Of a stretch of 64,000 bases of DNA, positions 1 to 8,737 are shown piece by piece (position 1 is the stretch's first letter; each line of letters opens with the position of its first letter). Source of the stretch: CAWDVR01 sp044869805 (GTDB taxonomy: Bacteria; Acidobacteriota; Thermoanaerobaculia; Multivoradales; SZUA-115). The DNA lies in contig JBIOXV010000187.1 of NCBI GenBank assembly GCA_044869805.1, positions 1 to 64,000 of the forward strand, written 5' to 3'. A program made the translations under genes and the position numbers. The notes below the pieces were generated by a model, which was given only the letters and a program-made list of their open reading frames with translations, was not told where the DNA came from and searched no databases.

Positions 1-1
1 T

Positions 2-127
2 GCCAACGGCCGCTTCAGCGTGGGCTTCGACGCCATCCAGCTCGACAACGTGACCGACCCGGCGACGGCGACCAACATCTCGCTGCCGATCTGCGACGGC
101 GCACCGGACCCGGCTGGCTGCAGCTAG
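2..127 (+). CDS. C-terminal end of an unidentified protein (partial)
   Basis: The window opens inside a plus-strand reading frame that gives 41 residues and a TAG stop. The visible tail reads NGRFSVGFDAIQLDNV and ends in a cysteine-containing segment, CDGAPDPAGCS. A Gly-Arg-Phe followed by alternating hydrophobic residues suggests a beta-rich, probably exported protein. A good hairpin terminator follows 25 bases later, which supports this being a true gene end. The family cannot be told from 41 residues. Confidence 0.6.
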   Translation, partial: ANGRFSVGFDAIQLDNVTDPATATNISLPICDGAPDPAGCS

Positions 128-150
128 TCCGATTCCCAGCAATCCTCGAA

Positions 151-188
151 GGAGGCGGGCTCCGGGCGACCGGGCCCGCCTTTTTCTT
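151..188 (+). terminator. Rho-independent terminator of the partial gene
   Basis: GGCGGGC at 154-160 pairs with GCCCGCC at 174-180, with further G/C pairing inside, and is followed at once by TTTTTCTTT. The hairpin plus T-run is a textbook intrinsic terminator for the plus-strand gene ending at 127. It also separates that gene from the convergent exonuclease gene. Confidence 0.85.
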
Positions 189-192
189 TGGC

Positions 193-978
193 TCAGCCAG
201 TGATCGCGGGGTCGAGGTCGACGCTCACCGGGCAGTGGTCCGAGCCCCACACCTCGGCGTGGATGCGCGAGCCCCGCACGTAGGGCATGGCGCCGGGCGA
301 GGCCAGCACGTAGTCCAGCCGCCAGCCGACGTTCTTCTCCCGTACTCCGAAACGCTGGCTCCACCAGGTGTAATGCCCGCTGCCCGGCTCGAAGTGGCGG
401 AAGGTGTCGCTCCAGCCCTTGGCCAGCCAGCGGCCGAGCTCGCGCCGCTCCTCGGGCCGGAAGCCGCTCGTCTCGCGGTTCTCCCGCGGGCGGGCGAGGT
501 CGATCTCCTGGTGGGCGGTGTTGAAGTCACCCATCACCAGGATGGGAGCGCCGGCCCGTCGCTCGGGCTCGAGCACGCTGAACAGGCGGCGATAGAACGC
601 CAGCTTGTAGGGGATGCGCGACAGGTCGCGATCCTTGCCGTTGCCGTTCGGGAAGTAGGCGTTGACCACCAGCAGGCGCCCGAAGCGGGCGAGCTGCACC
701 CGGCCCTCGCGATCGAAGCGCGGGCGCGAGAGCGAGGTTTCCAGGGTGTCGGGTCGCCGCCGGGAGTAGAGGCCCACACCGCTGTAGCCGGAGCGCTCGG
801 CGGCCGAGATCTCGACGTGCCAGCCGGGGCGGTCGGCGAGATCGGGGGGGATCTGCTCGCGCCTCGCCCGCACCTCCTGCAGGCCGACGACGTCGGCGCC
901 GCTGGCTTCGAGCCAGTCGCCGAATCCCTTGGCGGCGCAGGAGCGCAGGCCGTTGACGTTCCAGGAAGCGACGCGCAT
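193..978 (-). CDS. xth: Exodeoxyribonuclease III (Xth/ExoA family AP endonuclease)
   Basis: A 261-residue enzyme of the exonuclease III / endonuclease-exonuclease-phosphatase family, which cleaves DNA 5' to abasic sites and removes 3' blocks in base-excision repair. The start MRVASWNVNGLRS is the classic beginning of the family. The metal-binding Glu lies in GLQEVRA (about residue 35). Further motifs are NAYFPNG, the active-site MGDFN and the C-terminal GSDHCPV with the catalytic Asp-His. Length matches the family (about 255-270). An in-frame ATG three codons upstream (987) is possible, but family alignment favours 978. It converges on the terminator at 151-188 and lies 29 bases downstream of the symporter gene. 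Confidence 0.95.
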   Translation of the reverse strand: MRVASWNVNGLRSCAAKGFGDWLEASGADVVGLQEVRARREQIPPDLADRPGWHVEISAAERSGYSGVGLYSRRRPDTLETSLSRPRFDREGRVQLARFGRLLVVNAYFPNGNGKDRDLSRIPYKLAFYRRLFSVLEPERRAGAPILVMGDFNTAHQEIDLARPRENRETSGFRPEERRELGRWLAKGWSDTFRHFEPGSGHYTWWSQRFGVREKNVGWRLDYVLASPGAMPYVRGSRIHAEVWGSDHCPVSVDLDPAITG

Positions 979-1007
979 GAGCACCATTCCGATCGCCGGG
1001 AGCGGAA

Positions 1008-2516
1008 TTAGAGCACGAGGCGCACCACGGCCCAGCACCAGGCCGCGGCGAGGACGGCGGCGGCGAGGTCCAGCACCACTCCGAGCCGCGCCATGCGCGG
1101 GATGGTGACGTAGCCGGAGCCGAAGACGATGGCGTTGGGCGGGGTGCCGGCAGGCAGGGCGAAGTCGCAGGAGCAGCCGATGGTGGCGGCGAAGAGCACG
1201 GTGGTCATCAGAGTGGGCGAGACTGCCTCGCGCAGCACGGGCAGCAGCACGGCGATGGTGGCGGTGTTGGAGGCCACTGCCGACAGGCCGACGGCGGCGG
1301 TCGCCGCCATCAGCACCTGCTGGAACGGCGGCAGGCCTGCGACGCCGCGGAGCTCCCCGCTCAGGTAGGCCGAGAGGCCGCTTCCCTGGATGGCGGCGGC
1401 CATCGCGAAGCCGCCCCCCAGGAGGAGGAGCGTCTCCCACGGCACGGTGCGGAGCGAGCGCGGGGCGAGCACCACCTGCCTCGGCCGCGGCCGGCCATCC
1501 GGGGCAGCTCCCGCGGGGCGATGGTGCCAGAGGAACAGGAGGAGCGCGGCCGCGACGGCAATGCCTGCCTCGACGTGGGCGGAGCCCAGGGCAAAGGCGG
1601 TGACGCGGGGCTTCAAGTACGAGGTGATTCCCTTGCTGCCGATCCACAGCGCCGCGGCGGCGAGGAACACCCCGAGCACGATCTTCTCGGCCTGCTTGAC
1701 GTTTCCCAGCCGGCGGAGCTCGGCGGCCACCACCTCGGCCCCGATCTCGCCTTGCAGGTGGTCGCGCCGGCCCAGCCGCCAGAGCATGTACCAGGTGAGC
1801 GGCAGGAAGAGCAGCACGAAGGGCAGGCCGACCGCCAGGAACTGGAGGAAGGAGATCGAGGTGCCCATCCGCTCCAGGAAACCCGCGAACTGGGCGTTGG
1901 GGGCGGTGCCGATCTTGGTGCCAATGCCGCCGACGTTGGCGCCGTAGGCCACGGCGAGCATGATTGCCATGCCGTAGCTCGCCAGGCGCCGGCCACCGAG
2001 CTGGGCCTCGATTTGCGCGATCACCGCCATGCCGATCGGCATCATCATCGCGGCGGTGGCGGTATTCGAGATCCACAGCGAGATGAACGCGGTGGCGACC
2101 AGCGTGCCGGCCAGCAGGCGCCGCGGATCGGTGCCGATGGCGCGCATGATGGTCAGCGCGATCCTGCGGTGGAGGTCCCACTGCTGCATCGCCGCCGCGA
2201 TCGCCATGCCACCGGCGAAGAGGAAGATGTAGGGGTCGAGGTAGGCGCGCACGGTCTGCGCGAGGTTGGCGCCGGCGCCGCCGGCGAAGGCGTGCACCAG
2301 CGGGAAGGCCACCAGCGGCACGCAGGCCGTCCAGTAGATGGGCAGCGCCTCGGTGAGCCACCAGATTGCCATCAAGCTGGCGACGGCCGCGGCGTGGGCC
2401 GGCCGGGCGCCCTCGGCACCGCGGGTGAGCGGGCTGTCGAGAAGGGTGAACGCGGCGAAGGCCGCGAGCCCGGCCGCGAGGCCGGCCAGCCGCCAGGGGC
2501 TCTTCAGGCTGTGCAT
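1008..2516 (-). CDS. DASS/SLC13 family sodium:carboxylate symporter
   Basis: A 502-residue polytopic membrane protein of the divalent anion:Na+ symporter family (SLC13, VcINDY-like), which takes up C4-dicarboxylates or related anions with sodium. Two inverted-repeat Na+-site motifs are visible: ISNTATAAMMMP near residue 150 and VASNTATIAVLLP near 415, each with the Ser-Asn-Thr signature, as well as PAGTPPNAIVFGSG near the C terminus. The N terminus is short and leads straight into hydrophobic helices. It starts 14 bases after the stop of the kinase gene on the same strand, so co-transcription is likely. Substrate (succinate, citrate or sulfate) cannot be decided from sequence. Confidence 0.9.
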   Translation of the reverse strand: MHSLKSPWRLAGLAAGLAAFAAFTLLDSPLTRGAEGARPAHAAAVASLMAIWWLTEALPIYWTACVPLVAFPLVHAFAGGAGANLAQTVRAYLDPYIFLFAGGMAIAAAMQQWDLHRRIALTIMRAIGTDPRRLLAGTLVATAFISLWISNTATAAMMMPIGMAVIAQIEAQLGGRRLASYGMAIMLAVAYGANVGGIGTKIGTAPNAQFAGFLERMGTSISFLQFLAVGLPFVLLFLPLTWYMLWRLGRRDHLQGEIGAEVVAAELRRLGNVKQAEKIVLGVFLAAAALWIGSKGITSYLKPRVTAFALGSAHVEAGIAVAAALLLFLWHHRPAGAAPDGRPRPRQVVLAPRSLRTVPWETLLLLGGGFAMAAAIQGSGLSAYLSGELRGVAGLPPFQQVLMAATAAVGLSAVASNTATIAVLLPVLREAVSPTLMTTVLFAATIGCSCDFALPAGTPPNAIVFGSGYVTIPRMARLGVVLDLAAAVLAAAWCWAVVRLVL

Positions 2517-2530
2517 CGGCAGCGGAGGCT

Positions 2531-3613
2531 CTAGTTCTCTTCCCAGTCCCAGAAGAAGTCGCGGTTGGTGAGCACCGGCTCCTCGCCCTCGACCGAGCCG
2601 TTCTCGCCGCCGCGTCGGGCCCGCGCCTCTTCACCCTCGGCCGCCGCCTCGAGCTCGCCGCGGATCACCGCGAGCTGCTCTTCGAGGTCCTCGGTCTCCT
2701 TGCGCCAGTACTCCTCGGTGCCGAAGTGCGGCCAGGCACGCTGGAACGCGGGGTCATCCCAGCGCCGGGCCAGCCACGAGGCGTAGCGCACCATGCGCAG
2801 GGCGCGCAGGGGCTCGATCAACGCCAGGCTGGCGCGGTCGAAGAGGCGGAACTGCTCGTAGGCGGCGAGGAAGATCTCGCGCTGGCGCAGTGCCTCGGCG
2901 TCGCGGCCGGGCAGGGCGAGCCACAGGTCCTGCACCGCGGGGCCGGTCAGGAAGTCGTCGAAATCGAGCAGCCGCAGCTCGCCGTCGCGATCCAGGACGT
3001 TGCCGAGGTGCAGGTCGGCGTGGATGCGGTGGGTGGCGAGCCCCTCGGCACGGCGGTCGGCGAGATCGGCAATGGCGCTCGCCGCCTCGAAGTAGCGGCG
3101 CTCGAGGTGGGGAGGCAGGGTGTGGTGCCGCTCCAGCCAAGCAATGCGCGAGCGCACGTAGTGGTCGGCGGTGAGGCGAGGCCGCGCTGGCGCCGGATGG
3201 CGCGCGCCGACGTTGTGCAGGCGCCCCACCAGGCGACCGAGGCGGGCCACGGCGAGGTCGGAAAGCTCGTCGGGCGCACGGCCGCCGCGGCGGTCGGCCA
3301 CGCTGTAGAACATGCCGGCGATGCGCTTCAGCGTCGAGCCGTCCGGGAACGGCCGCACCGTGGCCACCGAGAGCTCCTCCGCCGCGAGCTCGGCGAGGAA
3401 GCCGTGCTCCTCGAGGATCTGCTCCTCGCTCCAGCGGCCCGGGCGGTAGAACTTGGCGACCACGCGGCTGCGGTCGGCGAGCTCCACCTCGTAGACGCGG
3501 TTCTCGAACGAGTTGAGCGGGTAGCAGACCGGGCGGCAGGGGAGCCCCGCGGCCTCCACCGCCGCGAGCACGGTGTCGGGGGTGAGGGCAAAGAAGGACT
3601 CGGAAGCGGCCAC
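2531..3613 (-). CDS. srkA: SrkA/YihE-type Ser/Thr protein kinase (stress response kinase A)
   Basis: A 360-residue member of the aminoglycoside-phosphotransferase-fold kinases, close to SrkA/RdoA (YihE), which in E. coli counters stress-induced cell death. Residues 35-60 give NSFENRVYEVEL and VVAKFYRPGRW with the nucleotide-binding Lys. The catalytic loop IHADLHLGNVL is at about 197-207 and the metal-binding DFDDF at about 217-221. RDFFWDWEEN ends an acidic, charged tail from about residue 310 that is longer than in E. coli SrkA (328 residues). The start codon is GTG. It probably leads the operon with the SLC13 gene. Confidence 0.88.
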   Translation of the reverse strand: MAASESFFALTPDTVLAAVEAAGLPCRPVCYPLNSFENRVYEVELADRSRVVAKFYRPGRWSEEQILEEHGFLAELAAEELSVATVRPFPDGSTLKRIAGMFYSVADRRGGRAPDELSDLAVARLGRLVGRLHNVGARHPAPARPRLTADHYVRSRIAWLERHHTLPPHLERRYFEAASAIADLADRRAEGLATHRIHADLHLGNVLDRDGELRLLDFDDFLTGPAVQDLWLALPGRDAEALRQREIFLAAYEQFRLFDRASLALIEPLRALRMVRYASWLARRWDDPAFQRAWPHFGTEEYWRKETEDLEEQLAVIRGELEAAAEGEEARARRGGENGSVEGEEPVLTNRDFFWDWEEN

Positions 3614-3712
3614 CCCGGCACTCTAGCAGCACGGCCGGTACGAGCCCGGCCGTCTGCTCTGACTCAGTCACACCTGCGAGCAGGCGAAGGAATGCCCCCG
3701 CGTCACCGCCCC

Positions 3713-5293
3713 TTACTCGCACGCCAACGCAGCGGTGTCCTGGATGGGAGCGAAGGCGGTGCCGAGGGGGTTGAGATAGGTCTTGCTATCGCCGGTCACG
3801 GCGTCGGTGACGGTGATCGTCACCTCGACGTTGGTGAGGCCCGCCGCGAAGACCCAGAAGTGCTCGTTGACCGGGCAGCCGTTCAGCACCTTGAGCATCA
3901 TCTCCAGGTTGTCCGGGTTGAAGAACCAGAAGGTCCCGGTATCGGTGGTGAGCTGTACGGGGTGGCCGGCTCCCGACAGGCCCTGGGCCGTGCGGTAGGC
4001 GGCCTCGACGCGGAAGCGGCCGTTGCCCAGCACCAGCACTTCTCCCGTGCCGGGGCCGGGCACCAGGGCGCTCACGCTGGCCGGCGAGCCAGCCCGGAAG
4101 AGGCCGATCTCGACCACCGTGGGCACCGGCGGCCGGTCGGCATCGAACCGGAAGTTGTAGCTGGTGGCGAAGCGCACGGCGTTGGCGTTTACGTCCGCCG
4201 CTTCGGTGTCGGTCTGCCAGGTCACGGCGCCGGCAGAGACCGCCGACGGCCAGTCAGTGTCGTCGTAGGGCTCGCCGGAGTGGTAGTCCACGTCGTGAAA
4301 GCCCGGGCTCGTGACTTGGGTGCCGGGCGCGATCGACACCGCGAAGCGCCGGGCGCTGCGATGCGAGCTCAGGTTGTGGAGCGCGTACTCGTAGCGCCAG
4401 ACGCCGCCGCCGAGGTCGATCGCCTTGGCGGCCAACTGGAAGCGGCCGTCACCGGGCACGTCCAGGTTCACGATCTCGACCGTGGGATCGAGGTCTCGCC
4501 AGGCCTCGATCGCCGACCGGAAACGCTGGGTTTCACCTAGCAGCGTGGGGGCCAGGCCCGGGTCGAACGTGATCTCGCGGTACGAGGCGTTGTTGTCGTC
4601 GTTGCCGGCCAGCGCGTCGTCGGCCGCAACGTACTGGCCCTCGGCGAAGTAGCGGGCCCCCGGGTACAGGGCGGGGTCGAGATCCACCGTTTTCACTTGC
4701 AAGCGTTTGTACAGCGCGTCCCCGGTCGGGAACACCCCCGGAAAAGGGAAGTCCCCGGTCGAAGCGTTCACCACCGAGCGCGGCCCGAGCGCGCGCTGGT
4801 CGCCGTTGAGCGTCGAGTCGTAGGGGTCGGAGCAACCGACCCCGAGCTGCGAGAAGGAGCCGGGGTCCTGGCAGCCGAAGCCGCAGCCGTTGCCGGACAC
4901 GGCGACGAAACCGTGCTTGAGCCAGCTCATGCCGATCTGTTCCATGCGGTCGCCGTGCAAGCGATAGAGAGTCTGGCTGATCACCGGGTGCTGGTGGGTC
5001 TGGCCGACCCACGAGACGGTGTGATCCCCCGCGTTGCAGGCAGTGGTGCCTACCGAGAAGGCGGCGATCCCGACGCTGGTGCCCCAAAGCCGGGCGTCCA
5101 GCAGGTCGCCCACGACCACGTCGGGGCCGGTGGACTTGACGGCGGCACTCGCCTCGGGCACGCAGCGCGTGGGCGCTGCCTCCTCCGGTGTTGCGCCGAG
5201 GCGCGCGGCGAGACCGAGGGAGGTGATCACCGCGAGCCCGGCGACCGACCGGACCGCGCAGCGAATCGTCGTCGTAGAAAGACTGGAGCGCAT
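3713..5293 (-). CDS. Secreted protein with one copy of the repeated C-terminal domain
   Basis: A 526-residue exported protein of unknown function. The chosen ATG follows GGGAGG by six bases; an upstream extension of 16 codons lacks a ribosome site. After a basic N terminus and a hydrophobic stretch ending near residue 35 (signal peptide) comes a long beta-rich region. The last ~108 residues (bases 3716-4039) form a domain also present in the next gene and in the gene at 26634: RFxV, DTGTFWFFNPDN, KVLNGC, FWVFAAGLTNVEV, VTD, TYLNPL and a terminal DTAALACE. It contains several cysteines (CNAGD, GNGCGFGCQDPG). Its neighbour upstream is a longer protein with the same ending. It probably works at the cell surface or outside; what it does is unknown. 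Confidence 0.75.
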   Translation of the reverse strand: MRSSLSTTTIRCAVRSVAGLAVITSLGLAARLGATPEEAAPTRCVPEASAAVKSTGPDVVVGDLLDARLWGTSVGIAAFSVGTTACNAGDHTVSWVGQTHQHPVISQTLYRLHGDRMEQIGMSWLKHGFVAVSGNGCGFGCQDPGSFSQLGVGCSDPYDSTLNGDQRALGPRSVVNASTGDFPFPGVFPTGDALYKRLQVKTVDLDPALYPGARYFAEGQYVAADDALAGNDDNNASYREITFDPGLAPTLLGETQRFRSAIEAWRDLDPTVEIVNLDVPGDGRFQLAAKAIDLGGGVWRYEYALHNLSSHRSARRFAVSIAPGTQVTSPGFHDVDYHSGEPYDDTDWPSAVSAGAVTWQTDTEAADVNANAVRFATSYNFRFDADRPPVPTVVEIGLFRAGSPASVSALVPGPGTGEVLVLGNGRFRVEAAYRTAQGLSGAGHPVQLTTDTGTFWFFNPDNLEMMLKVLNGCPVNEHFWVFAAGLTNVEVTITVTDAVTGDSKTYLNPLGTAFAPIQDTAALACE

Positions 5294-5371
5294 CGCGATC
5301 CTCCCGTGCCGCGGGCGTATTGGGGAATGCGAGATTAGCATAGGAGGGTCGCGAGAGAAGGCGGTCGAGGA

Positions 5372-5400
5372 GCGGCGGCCGGCGCGGGACCGGCCGCCGC
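5372..5400 (-). terminator. Strong intergenic hairpin between the two secreted-protein genes
   Basis: GCGGCGGCCGG (5372-5382) and CCGGCCGCCGC (5390-5400) are perfect 11-base inverted arms around a 7-base loop. They lie 14 bases beyond the stop of the 1050-residue gene on the minus strand. No T-run follows, so it may be a processing or attenuating hairpin, or a Rho-dependent end, rather than an intrinsic terminator. Confidence 0.45.
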
Positions 5401-5414
5401 GGGAAGGCCAGGCG

Positions 5415-8400
5415 CTAGCTGCAGGGCAGCGCGCCGGTGTCCTGAATCGGCTGGAACGGCTGCCCCAGCGGGCTGGTGTAGGTCCTCACATTGCCGTTCT
5501 GCGTGTCGGTGATGGTGAGCGTGACCTCGACGTTGGTGAGGCCGGCAGCGAAGACCCAGAAATGCTGGTTGAGGCCGCAGGCGTCGAGCACCTTGATCAC
5601 CACCTCCACGTTGTCCTGGTTGAAGAACCAGAAGTAGCCGGTGTCGCCCGTCAGCTCGACTGCCTGCGCCGCGCCCGACTGGCCCTGCTGCGTGCGGAAC
5701 GCCGCCGTGACCCGGAAGCGGTCCTGGTTGAGGAGCAGCTCGGTTGCCTTGTCGGGCCGCGGCTCGAAGGTAGAGCCGGCTCGAGGCTTCGCGAGCCGCG
5801 CCTGGAGGTCCGCCATGGCCGCGTCCGGCGAGGCCACCGCGGCCGCTGGCTCGCTACCGGAGCGCGCCGCGTCGCAAGTGGCGAAAGCGCTGGTGTCGAG
5901 TTTCGGCGGGTAGGGCGTACGAAGCGGGTTGACGTAGTGCTCGACCTCGCCGGTCAGGGTATCGGTCACCTCGAGGTCCACCTCGACGTTGGTCAGGCCG
6001 GCGGAGAAGACCCAGAAGCGGTCGTTGACGACGCAACCGTTGAGCACCTTGACGACCACCTCCACGTTGTCCGGGTCGAAGAACCAGAAGTAGCCGGTAT
6101 CGTCGGTGAGGGAGACGGCCTGCGCCTGGCCGCGGTCCCCGTTCTGGGTGGCGAAGTCGGCCTCCAGGGCGAAGCGACCGCCGTTCAGGCACAGGGTCGT
6201 GGGCCCGGGTACGCAACCGGCATCCGAGCCGGTGGTCACGTCGGTCAAAGTGAATTCGGCGAGCCCGGCGGCTCGGAGCTGGAGGGCGGACTTGTCGCCG
6301 AGGCCGCCTGGCCCCTCGGCGAGGACGCGCAGCTCGTCGCCGGTGACGGTCTGGCCATCCACCTCGAAGCTGGTGCCCTCGGGGAAGCGGGTGGTGTAGC
6401 ACTCGGTCTCGCCGCCCAGCTTGCCGATCCGCCGCGGCCAGCTCGAAGCCCGCGATGCGATGCCGGTGTGGCCTGGCTCATCGAGCACCACCTGGCCGTC
6501 GCGCACCACCTGGACGCGCTGGGTGGGGGAGTCGATCGCGGAGAAGTCCGCGGTCACCTCGAAGGGCCGCACGCCCGCGGCGAGCTTCGTCACGCGCAGC
6601 GTGCCGAGCGACTGGTCTGGCGCGCCGTCGATCTCGCCGAAGGCCTCGGCTTCGAGGAAGGCACCGGCTGCGGCAACGCCTGCCGGGTCGATGGGGGCGA
6701 GAGAGGCGGAGACAGCGCCCACCGAGCCGAGCGCGACGCCAAGGCCGTCCTCACCGGACGAGCCGAACCCGATGGCGGTCAGGCCTTCGTCGTTCGATGC
6801 TAGCTCGACCGCGCTTAGCGCCGAGGCGAAAGCGCTACCGCGCTTGATCCCGGAATTCTCGATCCCGAGAGTCGTGAGATTCCGACCCCGGAGCTCGATC
6901 GAAGTCAGCCCGCCGAGGCCGAGATTCGGGGGAAGCTGAGCCGCTGGTACGAAGCGGAGGGTGTCGCCCTCCACCTCTGTGGTACCGCCGCCTGGAGCCG
7001 GTACGCTGAGGGCGGCGGGGCCCGGGAGCACGATCACGATGTCGCAGTTCCTGATTACGACGACGATAGGACGGCCGGAGGCGGCCGCGGTAGCTTGTGG
7101 TGTCGTCGAAGAGGCAGGAAGTGGCTCCGAGGTATAGACGAGCTGTCCGTCTCGCAGCACCTCGATCTGCTGGTGGGATAGGCCCAGCGGAGACAGGTCG
7201 TTGAGGATGGAGAAGCCCTCGGCGCTGCGGCTCAAACGAGTGATGTAGAGGCTCGTATCGAGTTGGTTCGACAGTCGGCCCTTGGCCTGGAGCTCGAGGG
7301 TCGCGTCTGGCGGGAGCCCATCGAACTCGATCGGTGCCAGGTGGAGCTCGACTGCCTCCGCCGGCCCGGAGTCGATTCTCACCCCACTCTCGAGATCCGA
7401 GCCGAAGCCGGAGACGGCCAAGAATCCCTCCTGGCTCACGGCGAGATCGGCAGCTCCCAGGGCGGTGTGTGGTAGGCCCCGGAACCGTCTCGGCGCCGGG
7501 CAGGTCCTGTAGCGCAGCCGGATGGAGTCGGCCGCCGAGTCGTCCTGCACTACCAGGTCCAGGCGGTCGTCGGTGTTGATCTTGCCGAGCAGGCCGGCGA
7601 GGTCGAGGTGGAAGTCCGTGAGCGGGTTCGACGACCAACTGCCTCCGGTCTCGGGGAGGCTGGCGATCGTGCTCGAGAGGGCGAAGGCCGGGCCGGGGTT
7701 TAGGCCGAGGTTGAGGCTGTCGTTGCTCGGCACGTCGTTGTGTGGCCGCATGCGGATGTCGAGGCTCGCCTGCACGAGGTTGCCGGTCAGGCTGGTAAAC
7801 GTGTGCCCGATCCAACGGTTCGAGCGCGTGTCGTCGAGGTCCTTCCACGGCACCGCGGGGAAGGCGGCGTTGAGCGCGCTACCGCGGCTGGTGGCTTCGG
7901 TGGGGGCGAGAAGGCTGTCGGTGATGCCCACGTTGACGGTGGTCTCCGGGAAGGTCCACAGCGTGAGCTTCACGTAGTCGACCTCCGTGTCGTCCTGCAC
8001 CAGCAGGTCGAGCCGGCCTTCCAGGTTGAGCTGGTCGAGGAGCGAGGTTACCTGCGGGGGGCTGGTGGTGGGCAGGTTTCCGAGATCGAGGATGATTGGC
8101 GCGGGGTTCGGGTTGTTGGTCGTGTCCCAGGCGCCAACGACGCCGGGCAGCGCGAAGTTGCGGCTGGCCCAATCGAAGGCTCCGGTGAGGGAGGGGAGGA
8201 GGCGGAGGTAGAGCGTGTCGTTGTCCGAGAGGTCACCGCTCGGTCGCATGTGGATCTCGAGCCTCGCGCAGACGATGTTGCGGGGGAGCTTGGAGAAGGT
8301 ATGGCCCACGTGGGCGTTGACGGTGGCGTCGTCGAAGTCCTTCCAGATGTTGCCGGGGAAGGCGGTGTTGAGCTCCGTCCCCCGGCTCGCCGGGTCGGTG

Positions 8401-8567
8401 GGCTGGGCGTAGGCGTCCGCGTTGCCCGCGAGGTAGGTCGTCGCCGGAAGCTGCTCGCAGGGGCACAGCGCGAGCAGGTCTTCCGGCGTGTCGCCGGCGA
8501 GGGCAGGTTGGACCATGATGGTCGCCAGCAGGGCGACGGCGAGGGCGCACGAACGGAACCTGAGCAT
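5415..8567 (-). CDS. Large secreted multidomain protein with two C-terminal repeat domains
   Basis: A 1050-residue exported protein of unknown function. The ATG at 8567 follows GGGAGG by about six bases and starts a clear signal peptide (MLRFRSCALAVALLA... ending PALAG near 25). Residues ~45-370 hold two tandem copies of a beta-rich unit with WKDFDDATVNAHVGHTFSKL and WKDLDDTRSNRWIGHTFTSL. The middle contains two further related segments around ATLELQAKGRL and AFLEAEAFGEI. At the C terminus are two copies of the ~108-residue domain (about 5875-6198 and 5418-5738) with DTGYFWFF, KVLNGC or KVLDAC, and FWVFAAGLTNVEV. The architecture is that of a surface or extracellular modular protein. It is divergent from the amidohydrolase gene. 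Confidence 0.78.
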   Translation of the reverse strand: MLRFRSCALAVALLATIMVQPALAGDTPEDLLALCPCEQLPATTYLAGNADAYAQPTDPASRGTELNTAFPGNIWKDFDDATVNAHVGHTFSKLPRNIVCARLEIHMRPSGDLSDNDTLYLRLLPSLTGAFDWASRNFALPGVVGAWDTTNNPNPAPIILDLGNLPTTSPPQVTSLLDQLNLEGRLDLLVQDDTEVDYVKLTLWTFPETTVNVGITDSLLAPTEATSRGSALNAAFPAVPWKDLDDTRSNRWIGHTFTSLTGNLVQASLDIRMRPHNDVPSNDSLNLGLNPGPAFALSSTIASLPETGGSWSSNPLTDFHLDLAGLLGKINTDDRLDLVVQDDSAADSIRLRYRTCPAPRRFRGLPHTALGAADLAVSQEGFLAVSGFGSDLESGVRIDSGPAEAVELHLAPIEFDGLPPDATLELQAKGRLSNQLDTSLYITRLSRSAEGFSILNDLSPLGLSHQQIEVLRDGQLVYTSEPLPASSTTPQATAAASGRPIVVVIRNCDIVIVLPGPAALSVPAPGGGTTEVEGDTLRFVPAAQLPPNLGLGGLTSIELRGRNLTTLGIENSGIKRGSAFASALSAVELASNDEGLTAIGFGSSGEDGLGVALGSVGAVSASLAPIDPAGVAAAGAFLEAEAFGEIDGAPDQSLGTLRVTKLAAGVRPFEVTADFSAIDSPTQRVQVVRDGQVVLDEPGHTGIASRASSWPRRIGKLGGETECYTTRFPEGTSFEVDGQTVTGDELRVLAEGPGGLGDKSALQLRAAGLAEFTLTDVTTGSDAGCVPGPTTLCLNGGRFALEADFATQNGDRGQAQAVSLTDDTGYFWFFDPDNVEVVVKVLNGCVVNDRFWVFSAGLTNVEVDLEVTDTLTGEVEHYVNPLRTPYPPKLDTSAFATCDAARSGSEPAAAVASPDAAMADLQARLAKPRAGSTFEPRPDKATELLLNQDRFRVTAAFRTQQGQSGAAQAVELTGDTGYFWFFNQDNVEVVIKVLDACGLNQHFWVFAAGLTNVEVTLTITDTQNGNVRTYTSPLGQPFQPIQDTGALPCS

Positions 8568-8737
8568 GGAGCCTCCCGGACGGAAGAGAGCTCGGAGCCC
8601 GCCCGGGATGAGCGAGGCCAGGGTCTTCCAGTCGCAGGATGGAACGAGGGCCAAGCGAAGTTTCCCTCACCCGCCGCCGGCACAAGCTTGCTGGTAGGCT
8701 CCGCGCCCGGAGATCGATCCCCCGGAGACCCGTCCCC

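Noticed and set aside
193..2634. 813-codon minus-strand frame reaching from the kinase gene to the exonuclease gene
   Set aside because: Only its last 261 codons (exonuclease III) look like protein; the rest overlaps the SLC13 and SrkA genes in another frame and is Arg/Pro/Gly-rich noise.
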